Position numbers and translations under genes: made by a program. A DNA stretch of 64,000 nt from Chitinophagaceae bacterium. Its GTDB lineage: Bacteria > Bacteroidota > Bacteroidia > Chitinophagales > Chitinophagaceae. The stretch lies in contig JAFKGQ010000024.1 in the NCBI GenBank assembly GCA_017307755.1, positions 1-64,000 of the forward strand, written 5' to 3'. Under the pieces are notes generated by a model. It did not search any database, was not told the origin of the DNA, and saw only the letters and a program-made list of their open reading frames with translations. Shown piece after piece: positions 7,750 through 16,641 of the stretch (position 1 is the first letter of the stretch; each line of letters begins with the position of its first letter).

Positions 7750-10080
7750 ATGAAAAAACTCTTTTTTAATACACGTCTGCGACGGAGATTGGTACGGACC
7801 CTGGCCGGGGCGGCGGCCGTTTTTCTGCTTTTTCTTCTCCTGAACCGGATCTTCCCCTTACCCGACAAGATAGAATATTCCATCATCATCGAAGACAACC
7901 AGGGTGAGGTGGTCAATGCTTTTCTCACCCGCGATCAACAATGGCGGATGAAGACCGAGTTGGGGGAGATCTCCCCCTTGTTGCGCAAGACAATCGTGGA
8001 AAAAGAGGATAAATATTTTTACTACCATCCCGGGGTCAACCTGCTGGCCATGAGCCGGGCATTTTTTATGAATATCCTGCATATGCGACGGACCTCCGGC
8101 GCTTCCACCATCACCATGCAGGTGGCCCGTAGCCTGGAGCCCAAGCGGCGTACCTATTGGAACAAGGTCCGGGAGATGTTCCGGGCCCTTCAGTTGGAAT
8201 GGAAATACAGTAAGGACGAGATCCTGCAGCTATATCTGAACAAAGTACCCTATGGCGGCAATATCGAAGGCGTCAAGTCGGCCGCCATCCTGTATTTTAA
8301 AAAGAACCCTGATCACCTGTCGCTGGCCGAGATCACCGCCCTCTCTATTATACCCAATCGTCCTTCTTCGTTGGTCATAGGGAAAAATAATGATAAGATC
8401 ATCGAAGAAAGGAACAAATGGCTAAAACGCTGGGCACAGGAGAAGGTTTTTACAGAAAAAGAGATCGCGGATGCCCTGGACGAGCCGCTCACTGCCACCA
8501 GGGGCATTGTACCTCATTTTATCCCTCACCTGGCCTGGAAGCTAAAAAAACAGGGTGGCTCAGAAGTCTTTCACACCACCATCGAGCTGAATACCCAACG
8601 AAAGATCGAAAAGCTGGTGAAGGATTATTCCCGGATCCTCAGTTTTCAGCACATCCGCAATGCGGCCGTGATTGTCCTGGACAACCAAACCCACCGGGTC
8701 ATCAGTTATGTCGGATCAGCCGATTTCAAAGACACGACGGATGGAGGCCAGGTGAATGGGGCGGCGGCCATCCGGCAGCCGGGCAGTACATTAAAACCCT
8801 TGCTATATGGACTTTGCATCGACGAAGGGCTCCTTACGCCCAAGATGATGATCACCGATGTGGCTGTAAATTATGAGGGCTATGCCCCGGAGAACTATGA
8901 CCGGAAATTCAACGGCTATGTCACCATGGAATACGCGCTGGAGCATTCGCTGAATATCCCCGCCGTAAAAAGCCTGAAGGCGCTGGGCATCGACAAACTG
9001 ATCCAAAAACTGGGTTTCTGTGATTTTCAACAGATCAAAAAGGACCAGAAAAAGCTCGGGCTTTCCATGATCCTGGGAGGATGCGGCGCCACGCTGGAAG
9101 AGATGACGGGATTGTATTCCATTTTTTCCAACGAAGGGAAGTACGTGCCGCCCGTATATCTGATAGATACCAATCTCAAATCTCCATCCCGCAAGTCCAT
9201 CCTCTCCCCCGAGGCGACCTTTATGATCAATGAAACCTTATCAAAGGTCAACCGGCCCGACTTCCCTTTGAACTGGGAAAGTACCACACATCTGCCCAAG
9301 ATCGCCTGGAAGACAGGAACCTCCTATGGCCGGCGGGACGCCTGGAGCATCGGTTACAACCGTCGGTTTACCGTAGGGATATGGGCGGGGAATTTTTCAG
9401 GCGCGGGCGTACCGGAGCTCAGCGGCGCCAATACAGCAACTCCCCTCTTGTTCCAGGTGTTCAATACGATCGATTATGACGATGACCTGCCCTGGTTTTC
9501 CAAGCCTGATGGCTGTGAGGTCCACACCGTATGCTCCGAAACAGGACTGCCGCCCACGGACCATTGTACCAATCTGGTGACGGATTATTTTATCCCCCTG
9601 ATATCTCCTTCCCGGAAATGCGACAATATGCAGGAAGTATTCGTCTCGGCGGATGAAAAGATCTCCTATTGCCGCAACTGCCTGCCGGAGAACGGGTACA
9701 AGAAAAAATTATACAAGCTTATTTCCCCTGAGATGAAAGAGTATTTCGACCTGAACAGGATCGCTTACCAGGCCATCCCGCCGCATAATCCAACGTGCGA
9801 AAAAGTGTTCCAGAACGGCGCGCCCCTCGTTATCAGTCCCTCCAATGGAAGCGAGTACCTTATCAACCGGAAAGACCCCGAACCCCTCCAACTGCGTTGC
9901 CGGGTCAGCAATGATGTGGGAAAAGTATACTGGTACATCAACAACAAATTCTACAAATCCGGCGAAGCGAACAGCAAACAATTCTTTGTTCCCGAAGAAG
10001 GCCCCGTAAAGATATCCTGTACGGATGACAAGGGTCGTAACAGAAATATATGGATCAGGGTAAGGTATGTGAACCTATAG
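7750..10080 (+). CDS. pbpC: Penicillin-binding protein 1C (bifunctional glycosyltransferase/transpeptidase)
   Basis: A 776-residue class A PBP. A short cytoplasmic end and one membrane helix (about residues 17-32) precede the GT51 glycosyltransferase domain, whose catalytic motif EDKYFYYHPG has Glu86. The transpeptidase domain carries all three penicillin-binding motifs: STLK with Ser346 and Lys349, SLN at 400-402 and KTG at 521-523. A C-terminal beta domain (about 690-776) matches the BiPBP_C extension of the PBP1C subfamily. It polymerises and cross-links peptidoglycan on the outer face of the inner membrane. The divergent A2M gene is its usual partner. Its 3' end overlaps the convergent gene at 10055 by 26 bp. 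Confidence 0.95.
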   Translation: MKKLFFNTRLRRRLVRTLAGAAAVFLLFLLLNRIFPLPDKIEYSIIIEDNQGEVVNAFLTRDQQWRMKTELGEISPLLRKTIVEKEDKYFYYHPGVNLLAMSRAFFMNILHMRRTSGASTITMQVARSLEPKRRTYWNKVREMFRALQLEWKYSKDEILQLYLNKVPYGGNIEGVKSAAILYFKKNPDHLSLAEITALSIIPNRPSSLVIGKNNDKIIEERNKWLKRWAQEKVFTEKEIADALDEPLTATRGIVPHFIPHLAWKLKKQGGSEVFHTTIELNTQRKIEKLVKDYSRILSFQHIRNAAVIVLDNQTHRVISYVGSADFKDTTDGGQVNGAAAIRQPGSTLKPLLYGLCIDEGLLTPKMMITDVAVNYEGYAPENYDRKFNGYVTMEYALEHSLNIPAVKSLKALGIDKLIQKLGFCDFQQIKKDQKKLGLSMILGGCGATLEEMTGLYSIFSNEGKYVPPVYLIDTNLKSPSRKSILSPEATFMINETLSKVNRPDFPLNWESTTHLPKIAWKTGTSYGRRDAWSIGYNRRFTVGIWAGNFSGAGVPELSGANTATPLLFQVFNTIDYDDDLPWFSKPDGCEVHTVCSETGLPPTDHCTNLVTDYFIPLISPSRKCDNMQEVFVSADEKISYCRNCLPENGYKKKLYKLISPEMKEYFDLNRIAYQAIPPHNPTCEKVFQNGAPLVISPSNGSEYLINRKDPEPLQLRCRVSNDVGKVYWYINNKFYKSGEANSKQFFVPEEGPVKISCTDDKGRNRNIWIRVRYVNL

Positions 10081-10627
10081 ACGGGCTCTTCATGATCCCA
10101 CCCGGCCCCCAGTTTTGTTTGGCACCCACGACATGCCAGCCATCCTTCTTATGCCGGTATAAAAAGGTAAGCCCCCCGCCGGTGCCGGGTTTGCCTATCA
10201 TATTAACATCCATCACCGCATACTGGCCGTCGTCTGTAAAAAAAGGTTGCGATAAGCTAAATATTTCCTTCCCCAGCCTGACAGGAAGGTCGATCAGCGA
10301 GTCGGCTGTCTTTGCGCTGATGCATATTGCTTTCTTTAGCTTGTCCTGCTTCCAGTAATAGGGTTCCCGGGCCATATGTGCTTTATACGCCAGTTCGTTC
10401 AGGGTGACCAGCGGCACCGTCTCCTGCAAATGATACTTCACCCATTCGTCGTAATCAAATTTTTCAAACCGGCAGGTGTCAGCTCCGGCCACCAGATAGT
10501 AGCTGGAAGGGCCCTTACTATCGTAGGTTTTTATCGTCTCATTGACAAACTCTTCGTTGGACGGCAGCTTCTGCGCCCGGGCGATAAAGACAGCGATGAC
10601 TAATAGAAAAAGGCAGGCGATGCGCAT
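10055..10627 (-). CDS. Hypothetical exported protein
   Basis: A 190-residue protein with an N-terminal signal peptide (MRIACLFLLVIAVFIARAQ, likely cleaved after ARA or AQ). The mature part is mixed alpha/beta with a final stretch (TFLYRHKKDGWHVVGAKQNW) resembling the closing beta-hairpin of NTF2-like or DUF-type periplasmic proteins; I do not recognise a defined family. Only 1 nt separates it from the DUF2807 gene upstream on the same strand, so the two are surely cotranscribed. Its end overlaps pbpC tail to tail. Confidence 0.75.
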   Translation of the reverse strand: MRIACLFLLVIAVFIARAQKLPSNEEFVNETIKTYDSKGPSSYYLVAGADTCRFEKFDYDEWVKYHLQETVPLVTLNELAYKAHMAREPYYWKQDKLKKAICISAKTADSLIDLPVRLGKEIFSLSQPFFTDDGQYAVMDVNMIGKPGTGGGLTFLYRHKKDGWHVVGAKQNWGPGGIMKSPSIGSHTLP

Positions 10628-10628
10628 G

Positions 10629-11384
10629 TTAATTACTCACTTTTTTTACGTTTCCCGCCCCGCTGACATGCTGGTTTACTTCCGAAGCATTACCCTTGTA
10701 GTTGACATTCCCCGCTCCACTGACCGTAGCGTCCAGTTTTACGCTGGCATACACCTCTGCAGAACCGGCTCCGGAGATCTCCACCTTGGTATTCTCGGCC
10801 AGCAGGTCATAACAATGGGCATGACCGGCCCCTGTAAGCTCCAGGTCAACATTCTTGGTCTGCCCTTTCAGGTTGATGTTACCGCTGCCGGAAACCTCCG
10901 CGGACAGTGTGGGGGCGTCCACTTCCATTTTGATATCACCGGCGCCCGTGACATGCAGATGCAGGTCTTCCGGATTGGAGATCTTATTCTGACCGATGAT
11001 GTCACATGCCCCGGAGGCGCTGATCCGGCTGTAGACAGGAGATGTCACATATACGTTGATATCGCCGGAAGGCCGCAGGTTGAATCCTGACTTTTCCTTG
11101 ATAAAGACCTTATCCCCCTCCTGGAAAACCTCTATGTACTGCAACAGATTGTCGTCCGTCTCGACCTTTACCAACGGCTTATCCCCTTGCGAAACCATTA
11201 CTTTGGCAGCGCCGCCGACCTCGACCTCCTTGAAGTTTTGGACAGGACGCTCTTCCGTCCGGATATTGCCGTTGCCTCTGACCCGCTTGCCCATAAAATT
11301 GCGGCAGGACCCCAGAATGACGAGTAGGGGCAGAACGAAAAGGATCAGGCGTTTAAAGTTGCGCGCGTGTGCAGTGTAGTTCAT
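10629..11384 (-). CDS. DUF2807 (head GIN domain) lipoprotein
   Basis: A 251-residue exported protein. A hydrophobic segment ends in LGSCRNF, a lipobox with Cys near residue 27. From about residue 45 it is a putative auto-transporter adhesin head GIN (DUF2807) beta-helix, with repeated GAG and SGSG turns such as SGAGSAEVYA, VSGAGNVNYK and VSGAGNVKKV spaced about 18-22 residues. This solenoid is frequent in Bacteroidota surface or periplasmic proteins; ligands are unknown. It heads a two-gene unit with the exported protein downstream and is divergent from the Crp-type regulator at 11621. Confidence 0.9.
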   Translation of the reverse strand: MNYTAHARNFKRLILFVLPLLVILGSCRNFMGKRVRGNGNIRTEERPVQNFKEVEVGGAAKVMVSQGDKPLVKVETDDNLLQYIEVFQEGDKVFIKEKSGFNLRPSGDINVYVTSPVYSRISASGACDIIGQNKISNPEDLHLHVTGAGDIKMEVDAPTLSAEVSGSGNINLKGQTKNVDLELTGAGHAHCYDLLAENTKVEISGAGSAEVYASVKLDATVSGAGNVNYKGNASEVNQHVSGAGNVKKVSN

Positions 11385-11551
11385 ATTAAGTATTTATTTG
11401 CTTGGTTCATGTGACTTTGGTTACAAAAGTTAAACTTTTCCATGGTATTTTAAAATCATCTTTGACTATGTCTGCAGAATAAAGGTTACAGGAGATGCAC
11501 AATTGGGGGGCATAAATTTTTTGTAACTCTGTAAAATGTTATGCACCCATA

Positions 11552-11584
11552 TTTTCATGAAAAACATAGAGTTGCGTATATTTG
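11552..11584 (+). promoter_or_regulatory. Promoter-like site with palindrome upstream of the Crp-type regulator
   Basis: TATATTTG at 11577-11584 is an exact match to TAnnTTTG. The perfect palindrome TTTTCATGAAAA (11552-11563) lies 13 nt upstream, where a -33 element or an operator would be. The start codon is 36 nt downstream. The palindrome could be an autoregulatory site for the Crp-family protein, but that is inference. Confidence 0.45.
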
Positions 11585-11620
11585 AAAGTTAGCTGCAAGC
11601 ATACCTGACGACACAACAAA

Positions 11621-12199
11621 ATGATGACAGAGCAATTTTTCAAAAAGATAAAGACATATACAGACCTTTCAAAAGAAGCTGAATGTGCCTGGCAGAACTT
11701 GCTCAAAGAAAATACCTATCAAAAAGGGGACAACTTTATACGCATCGGACAGAAACCTAAAAAGGTGGCATTTGTTGTGAAAGGACTTTTTTCTCAATAC
11801 TACGTTAACGACAATGGTGAAACAATTATAAAATACTTTTTTCCCGAAGGCAGAATCGCCGGTTCAATCCCTGCGACATTGCAACAATCGGAAAGCTTAT
11901 TTGACATTACAGCACTTGAAGAAACAACTGTTCTTGAATACGATTTTAATGAGTTCAAAAAGTTGGTTTCAGTCTATCCTGACATTTCGGAATTTTATAT
12001 TCGTTACCTGGAACGGCATTGGGTTATTGACAAAGAATATTATGAAGTTTCGCTACGAAGTGACTCGGCAAAAGTCCGCTATGCCGATTTTTTACGGAGA
12101 TACCCCGACCTTGTAAAAAGATTAAAAAAACATCACATTGCCGCATACCTTGGCATTACACCTACTCAGTTGAGCCGAATTTTTAGTTACAGCAAATAA
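11621..12199 (+). CDS. Crp/Fnr family transcriptional regulator
   Basis: A 192-residue protein with an N-terminal cyclic-nucleotide-binding-like beta roll (about residues 30-115; GDNFIRIGQKPKKVAFVVKG, then YFFPEGRIAGSI). A dimer helix follows, then a C-terminal winged helix (HHIAAYLGITPTQLSRIF near 167-185) typical of the short Bacteroidota Crp/Fnr proteins. The canonical cAMP-binding arginine and serine are not obvious, so the ligand is unknown. An alternative start one codon later is possible. It leads an AT-rich trio with a VOC protein and a DUF4199 protein; such regulators usually control adjacent genes. Confidence 0.9.
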   Translation: MMTEQFFKKIKTYTDLSKEAECAWQNLLKENTYQKGDNFIRIGQKPKKVAFVVKGLFSQYYVNDNGETIIKYFFPEGRIAGSIPATLQQSESLFDITALEETTVLEYDFNEFKKLVSVYPDISEFYIRYLERHWVIDKEYYEVSLRSDSAKVRYADFLRRYPDLVKRLKKHHIAAYLGITPTQLSRIFSYSK

Positions 12200-12287
12200 A
12201 TTTTTTCTTTCTCAACATTTGTAAAGGTTTTTTCATTTTAGCCTGTTCATCTTTGCATCCGTAATCAACAATTAAATTCAAAAAAAA

Positions 12288-12695
12288 ATGAAACAGGTAT
12301 TTATCAATTTGGCAGTAAAGGACATTGCGAAATCGATGGACTTTTACACCCAGCTTGGGTTTACAATCAACCCACATTTTTCTGACGACCAGGCAAAATG
12401 TATGACTTGGAGCGATACAATTTTTTTGATGATAATGGGTCACGAAAAGTTTAAAACCTTTACAAAGAAACCTATTGCCGACACAAAAAATTCTTTTTCA
12501 GGATGGTTTGCTTTATCTGTTGAAAGTGCCGAAAAACTAAATGAGTTTTTAGAAAATGGATTAAAGGCAGGTGGCACAGAGCCAATGCCTATGAAAGACT
12601 ACGGCTTTATGCAACTCAGAAATTTGGAGGATTTAGACGGGCACACATGGGAGATATTTTTCATGGACACAACAAAAATTCCTAATCGAGATTAA
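12288..12695 (+). CDS. VOC (glyoxalase/bleomycin resistance) family protein
   Basis: A 135-residue single-module pair of beta-alpha-beta-beta-beta units. Motifs are the opening VFINLAVKDIAKSMDFYTQLGF and the closing LEDLDGHTWEIFFMD, where His and Glu match usual metal-ligand positions. Proteins of this glyoxalase/bleomycin/dioxygenase superfamily act on or sequester small molecules; the substrate cannot be told from sequence. It lies 88 nt after the Crp-type regulator and 19 nt before the DUF4199 gene, in the same AT-rich patch. CATCTTTG in the leader at about 12254 resembles a -7 element with one mismatch. Confidence 0.9.
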   Translation: MKQVFINLAVKDIAKSMDFYTQLGFTINPHFSDDQAKCMTWSDTIFLMIMGHEKFKTFTKKPIADTKNSFSGWFALSVESAEKLNEFLENGLKAGGTEPMPMKDYGFMQLRNLEDLDGHTWEIFFMDTTKIPNRD

Positions 12696-12714
12696 TTACA
12701 TAAAAAACAAGAAA

Positions 12715-13227
12715 ATGAAACCGTATAAAATTGAAATCAAATGGGCATTCATTTTTGCCGCAATGTTCCTGCTATGGATGACAATGGAAAAACTGACAGG
12801 CTTACACGACAAGTATTTGGAACAACAACAGTTTGTTACAATGCTTATTCTTATTCCGTCAATTATTATCTATGCGCTTGCAATAAAGGACAAGAAGAAA
12901 GACTACTATGCAGGAAATATAAGTTACAAACAAAGTTTTATGACCGGACTTATCCTTACCCTCTTCGTGGTTCTTCTAAGTCCAATAAATCAACTTATCA
13001 CTTCCTGCATCATTACGCCTGACTACTTTGCCAATGTCATTGAGCATACGGTTAAATCAGGAATGTTTACCCGGGAACAAGCCGAAGCCCAATTCAATAT
13101 TAAAAGCTACATCATTACAAGCATTGTAGGCGGACTTGTAACAGGTGTAATTTTCAGTGCAATCATTTCAATATTCACAAAATCAAAAAACAAAGTAGGG
13201 GGTATGGCGACCAAAATAGATTATTAG
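12715..13227 (+). CDS. DUF4199 domain-containing membrane protein
   Basis: A 170-residue integral membrane protein with four hydrophobic segments, near residues 9-21, 40-57, 75-95 and 132-152, and a soluble loop between the third and fourth. Layout and length match Bacteroidota DUF4199 proteins, whose function is unknown. It is the last gene of the AT-rich trio with a regulator and a VOC protein. A weak hairpin and T-run follows at 13247. Confidence 0.85.
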   Translation: MKPYKIEIKWAFIFAAMFLLWMTMEKLTGLHDKYLEQQQFVTMLILIPSIIIYALAIKDKKKDYYAGNISYKQSFMTGLILTLFVVLLSPINQLITSCIITPDYFANVIEHTVKSGMFTREQAEAQFNIKSYIITSIVGGLVTGVIFSAIISIFTKSKNKVGGMATKIDY

Positions 13228-13246
13228 CCCACAATCCCGGACCCTG

Positions 13247-13275
13247 CCCCGAATGGGGGATTTTTTTTACCTTCG
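13247..13275 (+). promoter_or_regulatory. Weak hairpin/T-run overlapping a -7 element for guaA
   Basis: CCCC-GAAT-GGGG (13247-13258) followed by a run of eight T could act as a weak terminator for the DUF4199 gene. The same T-run leads into TACCTTCG (13268-13275), close to TAnnTTTG, which ends 7 nt before the guaA ATG at 13283. If it is used, the guaA mRNA would be essentially leaderless. Confidence 0.4.
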
Positions 13276-13282
13276 CGTCACC

Positions 13283-14815
13283 ATGACGGAAAAAATCCTG
13301 ATTCTCGACTTTGGCTCCCAATATACTCAATTGATTGCCAGAGCAGTACGTGAAGCAAATGTGTATTGCGAGATCATTCCCTACCACCAGCCCATCAATT
13401 TTGAGCCTTCCCTGAAGGGTATCATCCTCTCGGGTTCTCCATTTTCAGTAAATGATGCAAATGCACCACTGGTAGATATTGCAGCGCTGCATCAACGACT
13501 GCCTGTAATGGGCGTTTGTTATGGCGCTCAGCTGACGGCCAAACAATTTGGAGGCAGGGTCGCTAACAGCAGTAAAAGAGAATATGGCCGGGCCCTGTTA
13601 CATAAACAAAAGGAAGATGTTCTGCTAAAGGATGTGATCGGGCTCTCCCAGGTATGGATGAGTCATGCCGACACTGTGCTCGATCTTCCGCAGGGGTTTG
13701 AAGTACTGGCTAATACGGAAGATATACCCTATGCGGCCTTCCGAAAGACCGGTGACGGACAGGCTTTATATTGTCTGCAGTTCCATCCCGAGGTCTATCA
13801 CAGCATCGAAGGGAAAAAGATATTAAAGAATTTCCTCGTTGAGATCTGCGGCTGTAAACAGGATTGGACGCCGGCCCATTTTGTCAGCGACACCGTCACC
13901 AATCTGAAGAAACAGATCGGTGACCGCAAGGTAATTATGGCCCTCAGCGGGGGCGTCGACTCCACTGTGGCAGCCACGCTGATCAATAAGGCCATCGGCG
14001 ACAGGCTGATCGGCATCTTTGTTGACAATGGAGTGCTGCGCAAAGACGAATTCCAGCAGGTACTGGCGACTTACAAACAAATAGGTCTGAATGTAAAAGG
14101 CATCGACGCCAAACAGCGTTTCTACGACGAACTGAAAGACAAGACAGACCCTGAGGCAAAACGTAAGGTCATCGGGCGGCTGTTTATCGATGTCTTCCAG
14201 GAAGAAGCCCAAAAAGTAGCAGGCGTTGAACTGCTTGGTCAGGGCACCATTTATCCCGATGTGATCGAAAGCATATCAGTACATGGTCCTTCCGTGACGA
14301 TAAAATCCCATCATAATGTGGGAGGCCTGCCCGAAAAAATGCACCTGGAGCTGGTAGAGCCGCTGCGTTTTCTCTTTAAGGATGAAGTGCGCCGGGTAGG
14401 CAGCGAGCTGGGCATATCGGAAGACCTCTTGCAACGGCACCCTTTCCCGGGTCCCGGCCTGGCTATCCGTATCCTGGGCGAGATCACCGAGGATAAGGTC
14501 CGACTTTTGCAGGAGGCTGATCATGTATATGTCAAAGCGTTGAAAGATCATCATCTTTATAGCACTGTATGGCAGGCCGGCGCTATTTTGCTGCCGGTGA
14601 AGAGCGTAGGGGTCATGGGAGACGAGCGGACCTATGAATTTACAGTGGCTTTACGGGCAGTGACCTCGGTGGATGGCATGACGGCGGATTGGGCGCACCT
14701 GCCCTATACCTTTCTTGCAGATGTCTCCAATGAGATCATCAACAATGTGAAGGGGATCAACCGTGTAGTATATGACATCAGCAGCAAGCCGCCGGCCACG
14801 ATCGAATGGGAATAG
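13283..14815 (+). CDS. guaA: GMP synthase (glutamine-hydrolysing)
   Basis: A 510-residue enzyme converting XMP to GMP with ATP and glutamine, the last step of guanine nucleotide synthesis. The N-terminal class I glutamine amidotransferase domain has nucleophile Cys79 in GVCYGAQ and the His/Glu pair in FHPEVYHS. The ATP-pyrophosphatase domain has the PP-loop SGGVDS starting at residue 222. The C-terminal dimerisation domain ends in the expected KPPATIEWE. I chose the ATG at 13283 (MTEKILILDFGSQ) because the extra upstream codons from 13253 lie in the hairpin/T-run and do not fit the family. An orphan binding protein follows 18 nt downstream. Confidence 0.98.
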   Translation: MTEKILILDFGSQYTQLIARAVREANVYCEIIPYHQPINFEPSLKGIILSGSPFSVNDANAPLVDIAALHQRLPVMGVCYGAQLTAKQFGGRVANSSKREYGRALLHKQKEDVLLKDVIGLSQVWMSHADTVLDLPQGFEVLANTEDIPYAAFRKTGDGQALYCLQFHPEVYHSIEGKKILKNFLVEICGCKQDWTPAHFVSDTVTNLKKQIGDRKVIMALSGGVDSTVAATLINKAIGDRLIGIFVDNGVLRKDEFQQVLATYKQIGLNVKGIDAKQRFYDELKDKTDPEAKRKVIGRLFIDVFQEEAQKVAGVELLGQGTIYPDVIESISVHGPSVTIKSHHNVGGLPEKMHLELVEPLRFLFKDEVRRVGSELGISEDLLQRHPFPGPGLAIRILGEITEDKVRLLQEADHVYVKALKDHHLYSTVWQAGAILLPVKSVGVMGDERTYEFTVALRAVTSVDGMTADWAHLPYTFLADVSNEIINNVKGINRVVYDISSKPPATIEWE

Positions 14816-14833
14816 CACATTGCAGCATATTGT

Positions 14834-16060
14834 ATGAAAACCATGTTCCGATATTGCCTACTTTTTCTTTTGCTACCGGCACAGTACGCTATGAGCCAGG
14901 TGCAGACTGACACGACCCATCGTACTACCGACACCCTATCCCATAGCACCGACTCCGTCATCTTCCGGCATAAACTGGCCATTTTCCTCCCCTTATACCT
15001 GGATTCCGCCTTTGACGTGGCGGGTAACTACCGTTACGATAAGAACTTTCCCAAATTTATCAACCCCGGTCTCGAATTTTATGAAGGCGCTCAGTTGGCC
15101 CTGGATTCCCTCAGAAAGGAAAATGCCCGCCTGGAAGTGCATATCTATGATACAAGGTCCGGAACCAAAAACATCCCGCACGTGCTGCAAAGTCCCGAAT
15201 TTCAAGGGACGGAGCTTATTATTGGACATATAGCGCCCGGGGAGATGCAGCAGCTGGCGGCGGCGGCGGCGCAGATGAACGTGCCGTTCATCAATGTAAA
15301 TTTTCCCAACGACGGCGGTATTACCAACAACCCCGAATTTATCATCCTCAACAGCACATTAAAAACCCACTGCGAGGGCATCTACCGGTTCATACAACGT
15401 AACTATGCCACCAAACCAATCGTCCTCTTCCGGAAAAAGGGAGCGCAGGAAGATCGTCTGAAGAGCTATTTTGACGAGATCGGCAAGGTGACGAATTCGG
15501 TGTCATTAAAGATCAAATATGTCACGCTGGAAGATGTCTTTGACGCGACCGCGCTGACACCTTACCTGGACAGCACGACCCAGACCATCTGTATAGCCGG
15601 GAGCCTGGATGAAAACTTCGCCAGGATGCTTTGCCAGGGGCTGGCGGCTGTAAATAAGACCTATACATCGCTGGTCATTGGCATGCCTACCTGGGACAAC
15701 ATCGATTTTTCCCGTCCGGAGTTCAGCGGGGAAGAGATCGTTTATTCCACGCCTTTCTATATCAATCCTGCAGATAACCTGGTCAAAGCCATCCAGCAAT
15801 ACTTTAAGACCAAATTTTATTCCCGGCCAAGCGATATGGTCTTCCGGGGGTATGAGACGACCTACCGATTCTCCAAACAACTGCTACATACGGGGAAAGG
15901 CCTCAACGGCAGTCTAGGAGAGAAGAAGTTCAAGGTCTTTACGGATTTTGACATCGAGCCAGTGTTCCTCAACAGGCAGAATATGACGCTGGATTATTTT
16001 GAGAATAAGAAGCTGTATTTTATAAAGAAGCTGGATGGGAATGTCACGGGGGTGTATTAA
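14834..16060 (+). CDS. Periplasmic-binding-protein-like (ABC substrate-binding fold) protein
   Basis: A 408-residue exported protein: a signal peptide (about residues 1-21, ending MSQ), a Thr/Ser-rich linker (22-45), then a two-lobed Leu/Ile/Val-binding-type fold (KLAIFLPLYLDSAF, FYEGAQLALDSL, LIIGHIAPGEMQQLA). In Bacteroidota such proteins, often with a LysM domain, occur without transporter genes; here there is no LysM and no permease or ATPase nearby. The role is probably envelope-linked sensing or scaffolding rather than classical import, but that is inference. It follows guaA by 18 nt and is likely cotranscribed with it. Confidence 0.8.
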   Translation: MKTMFRYCLLFLLLPAQYAMSQVQTDTTHRTTDTLSHSTDSVIFRHKLAIFLPLYLDSAFDVAGNYRYDKNFPKFINPGLEFYEGAQLALDSLRKENARLEVHIYDTRSGTKNIPHVLQSPEFQGTELIIGHIAPGEMQQLAAAAAQMNVPFINVNFPNDGGITNNPEFIILNSTLKTHCEGIYRFIQRNYATKPIVLFRKKGAQEDRLKSYFDEIGKVTNSVSLKIKYVTLEDVFDATALTPYLDSTTQTICIAGSLDENFARMLCQGLAAVNKTYTSLVIGMPTWDNIDFSRPEFSGEEIVYSTPFYINPADNLVKAIQQYFKTKFYSRPSDMVFRGYETTYRFSKQLLHTGKGLNGSLGEKKFKVFTDFDIEPVFLNRQNMTLDYFENKKLYFIKKLDGNVTGVY

Positions 16061-16641
16061 CTTTTTTCACTTCTTCCATTAATTGCTGTTCTGTAGGTAA
16101 ATATAATTTACATACATCTGCAATTGCCCCAGATCCTGGTGCGTAAGTTTATGCGTCTTTATTTCTATAATGACAAAGCAAGGACTGTTTCTTTATCGTT
16201 ACTCATTAGCAGCCGCTCCCATAAGTTGCTGTAAATCTGGCGTTCGAGTTGACGTACAGTCCACACATTCTTGAGGGCTTCAGCTATATAAAAGCTTCTT
16301 TTATCCTGATTATCAATCCTCAAAAGTAATTTATATTGGCTCCAGGTCAATTGCGAATACACCGTATTCGCAATTGGAAATGTGCGATAAAACTGGCGAA
16401 AAAGCTCTATCTGCCTCCTGGAAAAGCCGCTCCCATACTCCGGCTCCAACTGTTCGGCAATGAATTGAGTGAGATATTTGCCATATTCAGCCCGGGCCTT
16501 GCCTTCCTGCTCTTCTTCAAAGATTCGCTGACCAATGCGCCAGTACATCAACGTACGCTCATGATCCACCATCCGGATAGCCTTATCACGCGAATGGTGA
16601 ATGATTTCCTTGATCTCCGGTATCAATGATTTATTAAACAT
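16044..16641 (-). pseudogene. Decayed YhcG/DUF1016-type PDDEXK nuclease
   Basis: An open frame of 158 codons (16641-16165) encodes the N-terminal DUF1016 region of YhcG-like proteins (RTLMYWRIGQRIFEEEQ, FSRRQIELFRQFY, LTWSQYKLLLRI, YERLL-like LWERLLMSNDKE). After SNDKETVLA the frame breaks. Another frame continues as CFVIIEIKTHKLTHQ then DLGQLQMYVNY, the hallmark of the family's C-terminal PDDEXK nuclease domain. A second shift gives YLPTEQQLMEEVKKV, the family's usual C-terminal end, stopping near 16044. About 100 residues between the halves and more before the tail are missing. The intact family has about 340-370 residues, so this is a relic with at least two deletions. Its end overlaps the preceding gene by 17 bp. 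Confidence 0.8.

Noticed and set aside
13253..13282. Ten-codon N-terminal extension of guaA
   Set aside because: It falls in a hairpin, T-run and -7-like element and does not match the start of GMP synthases; ATG 13283 does.
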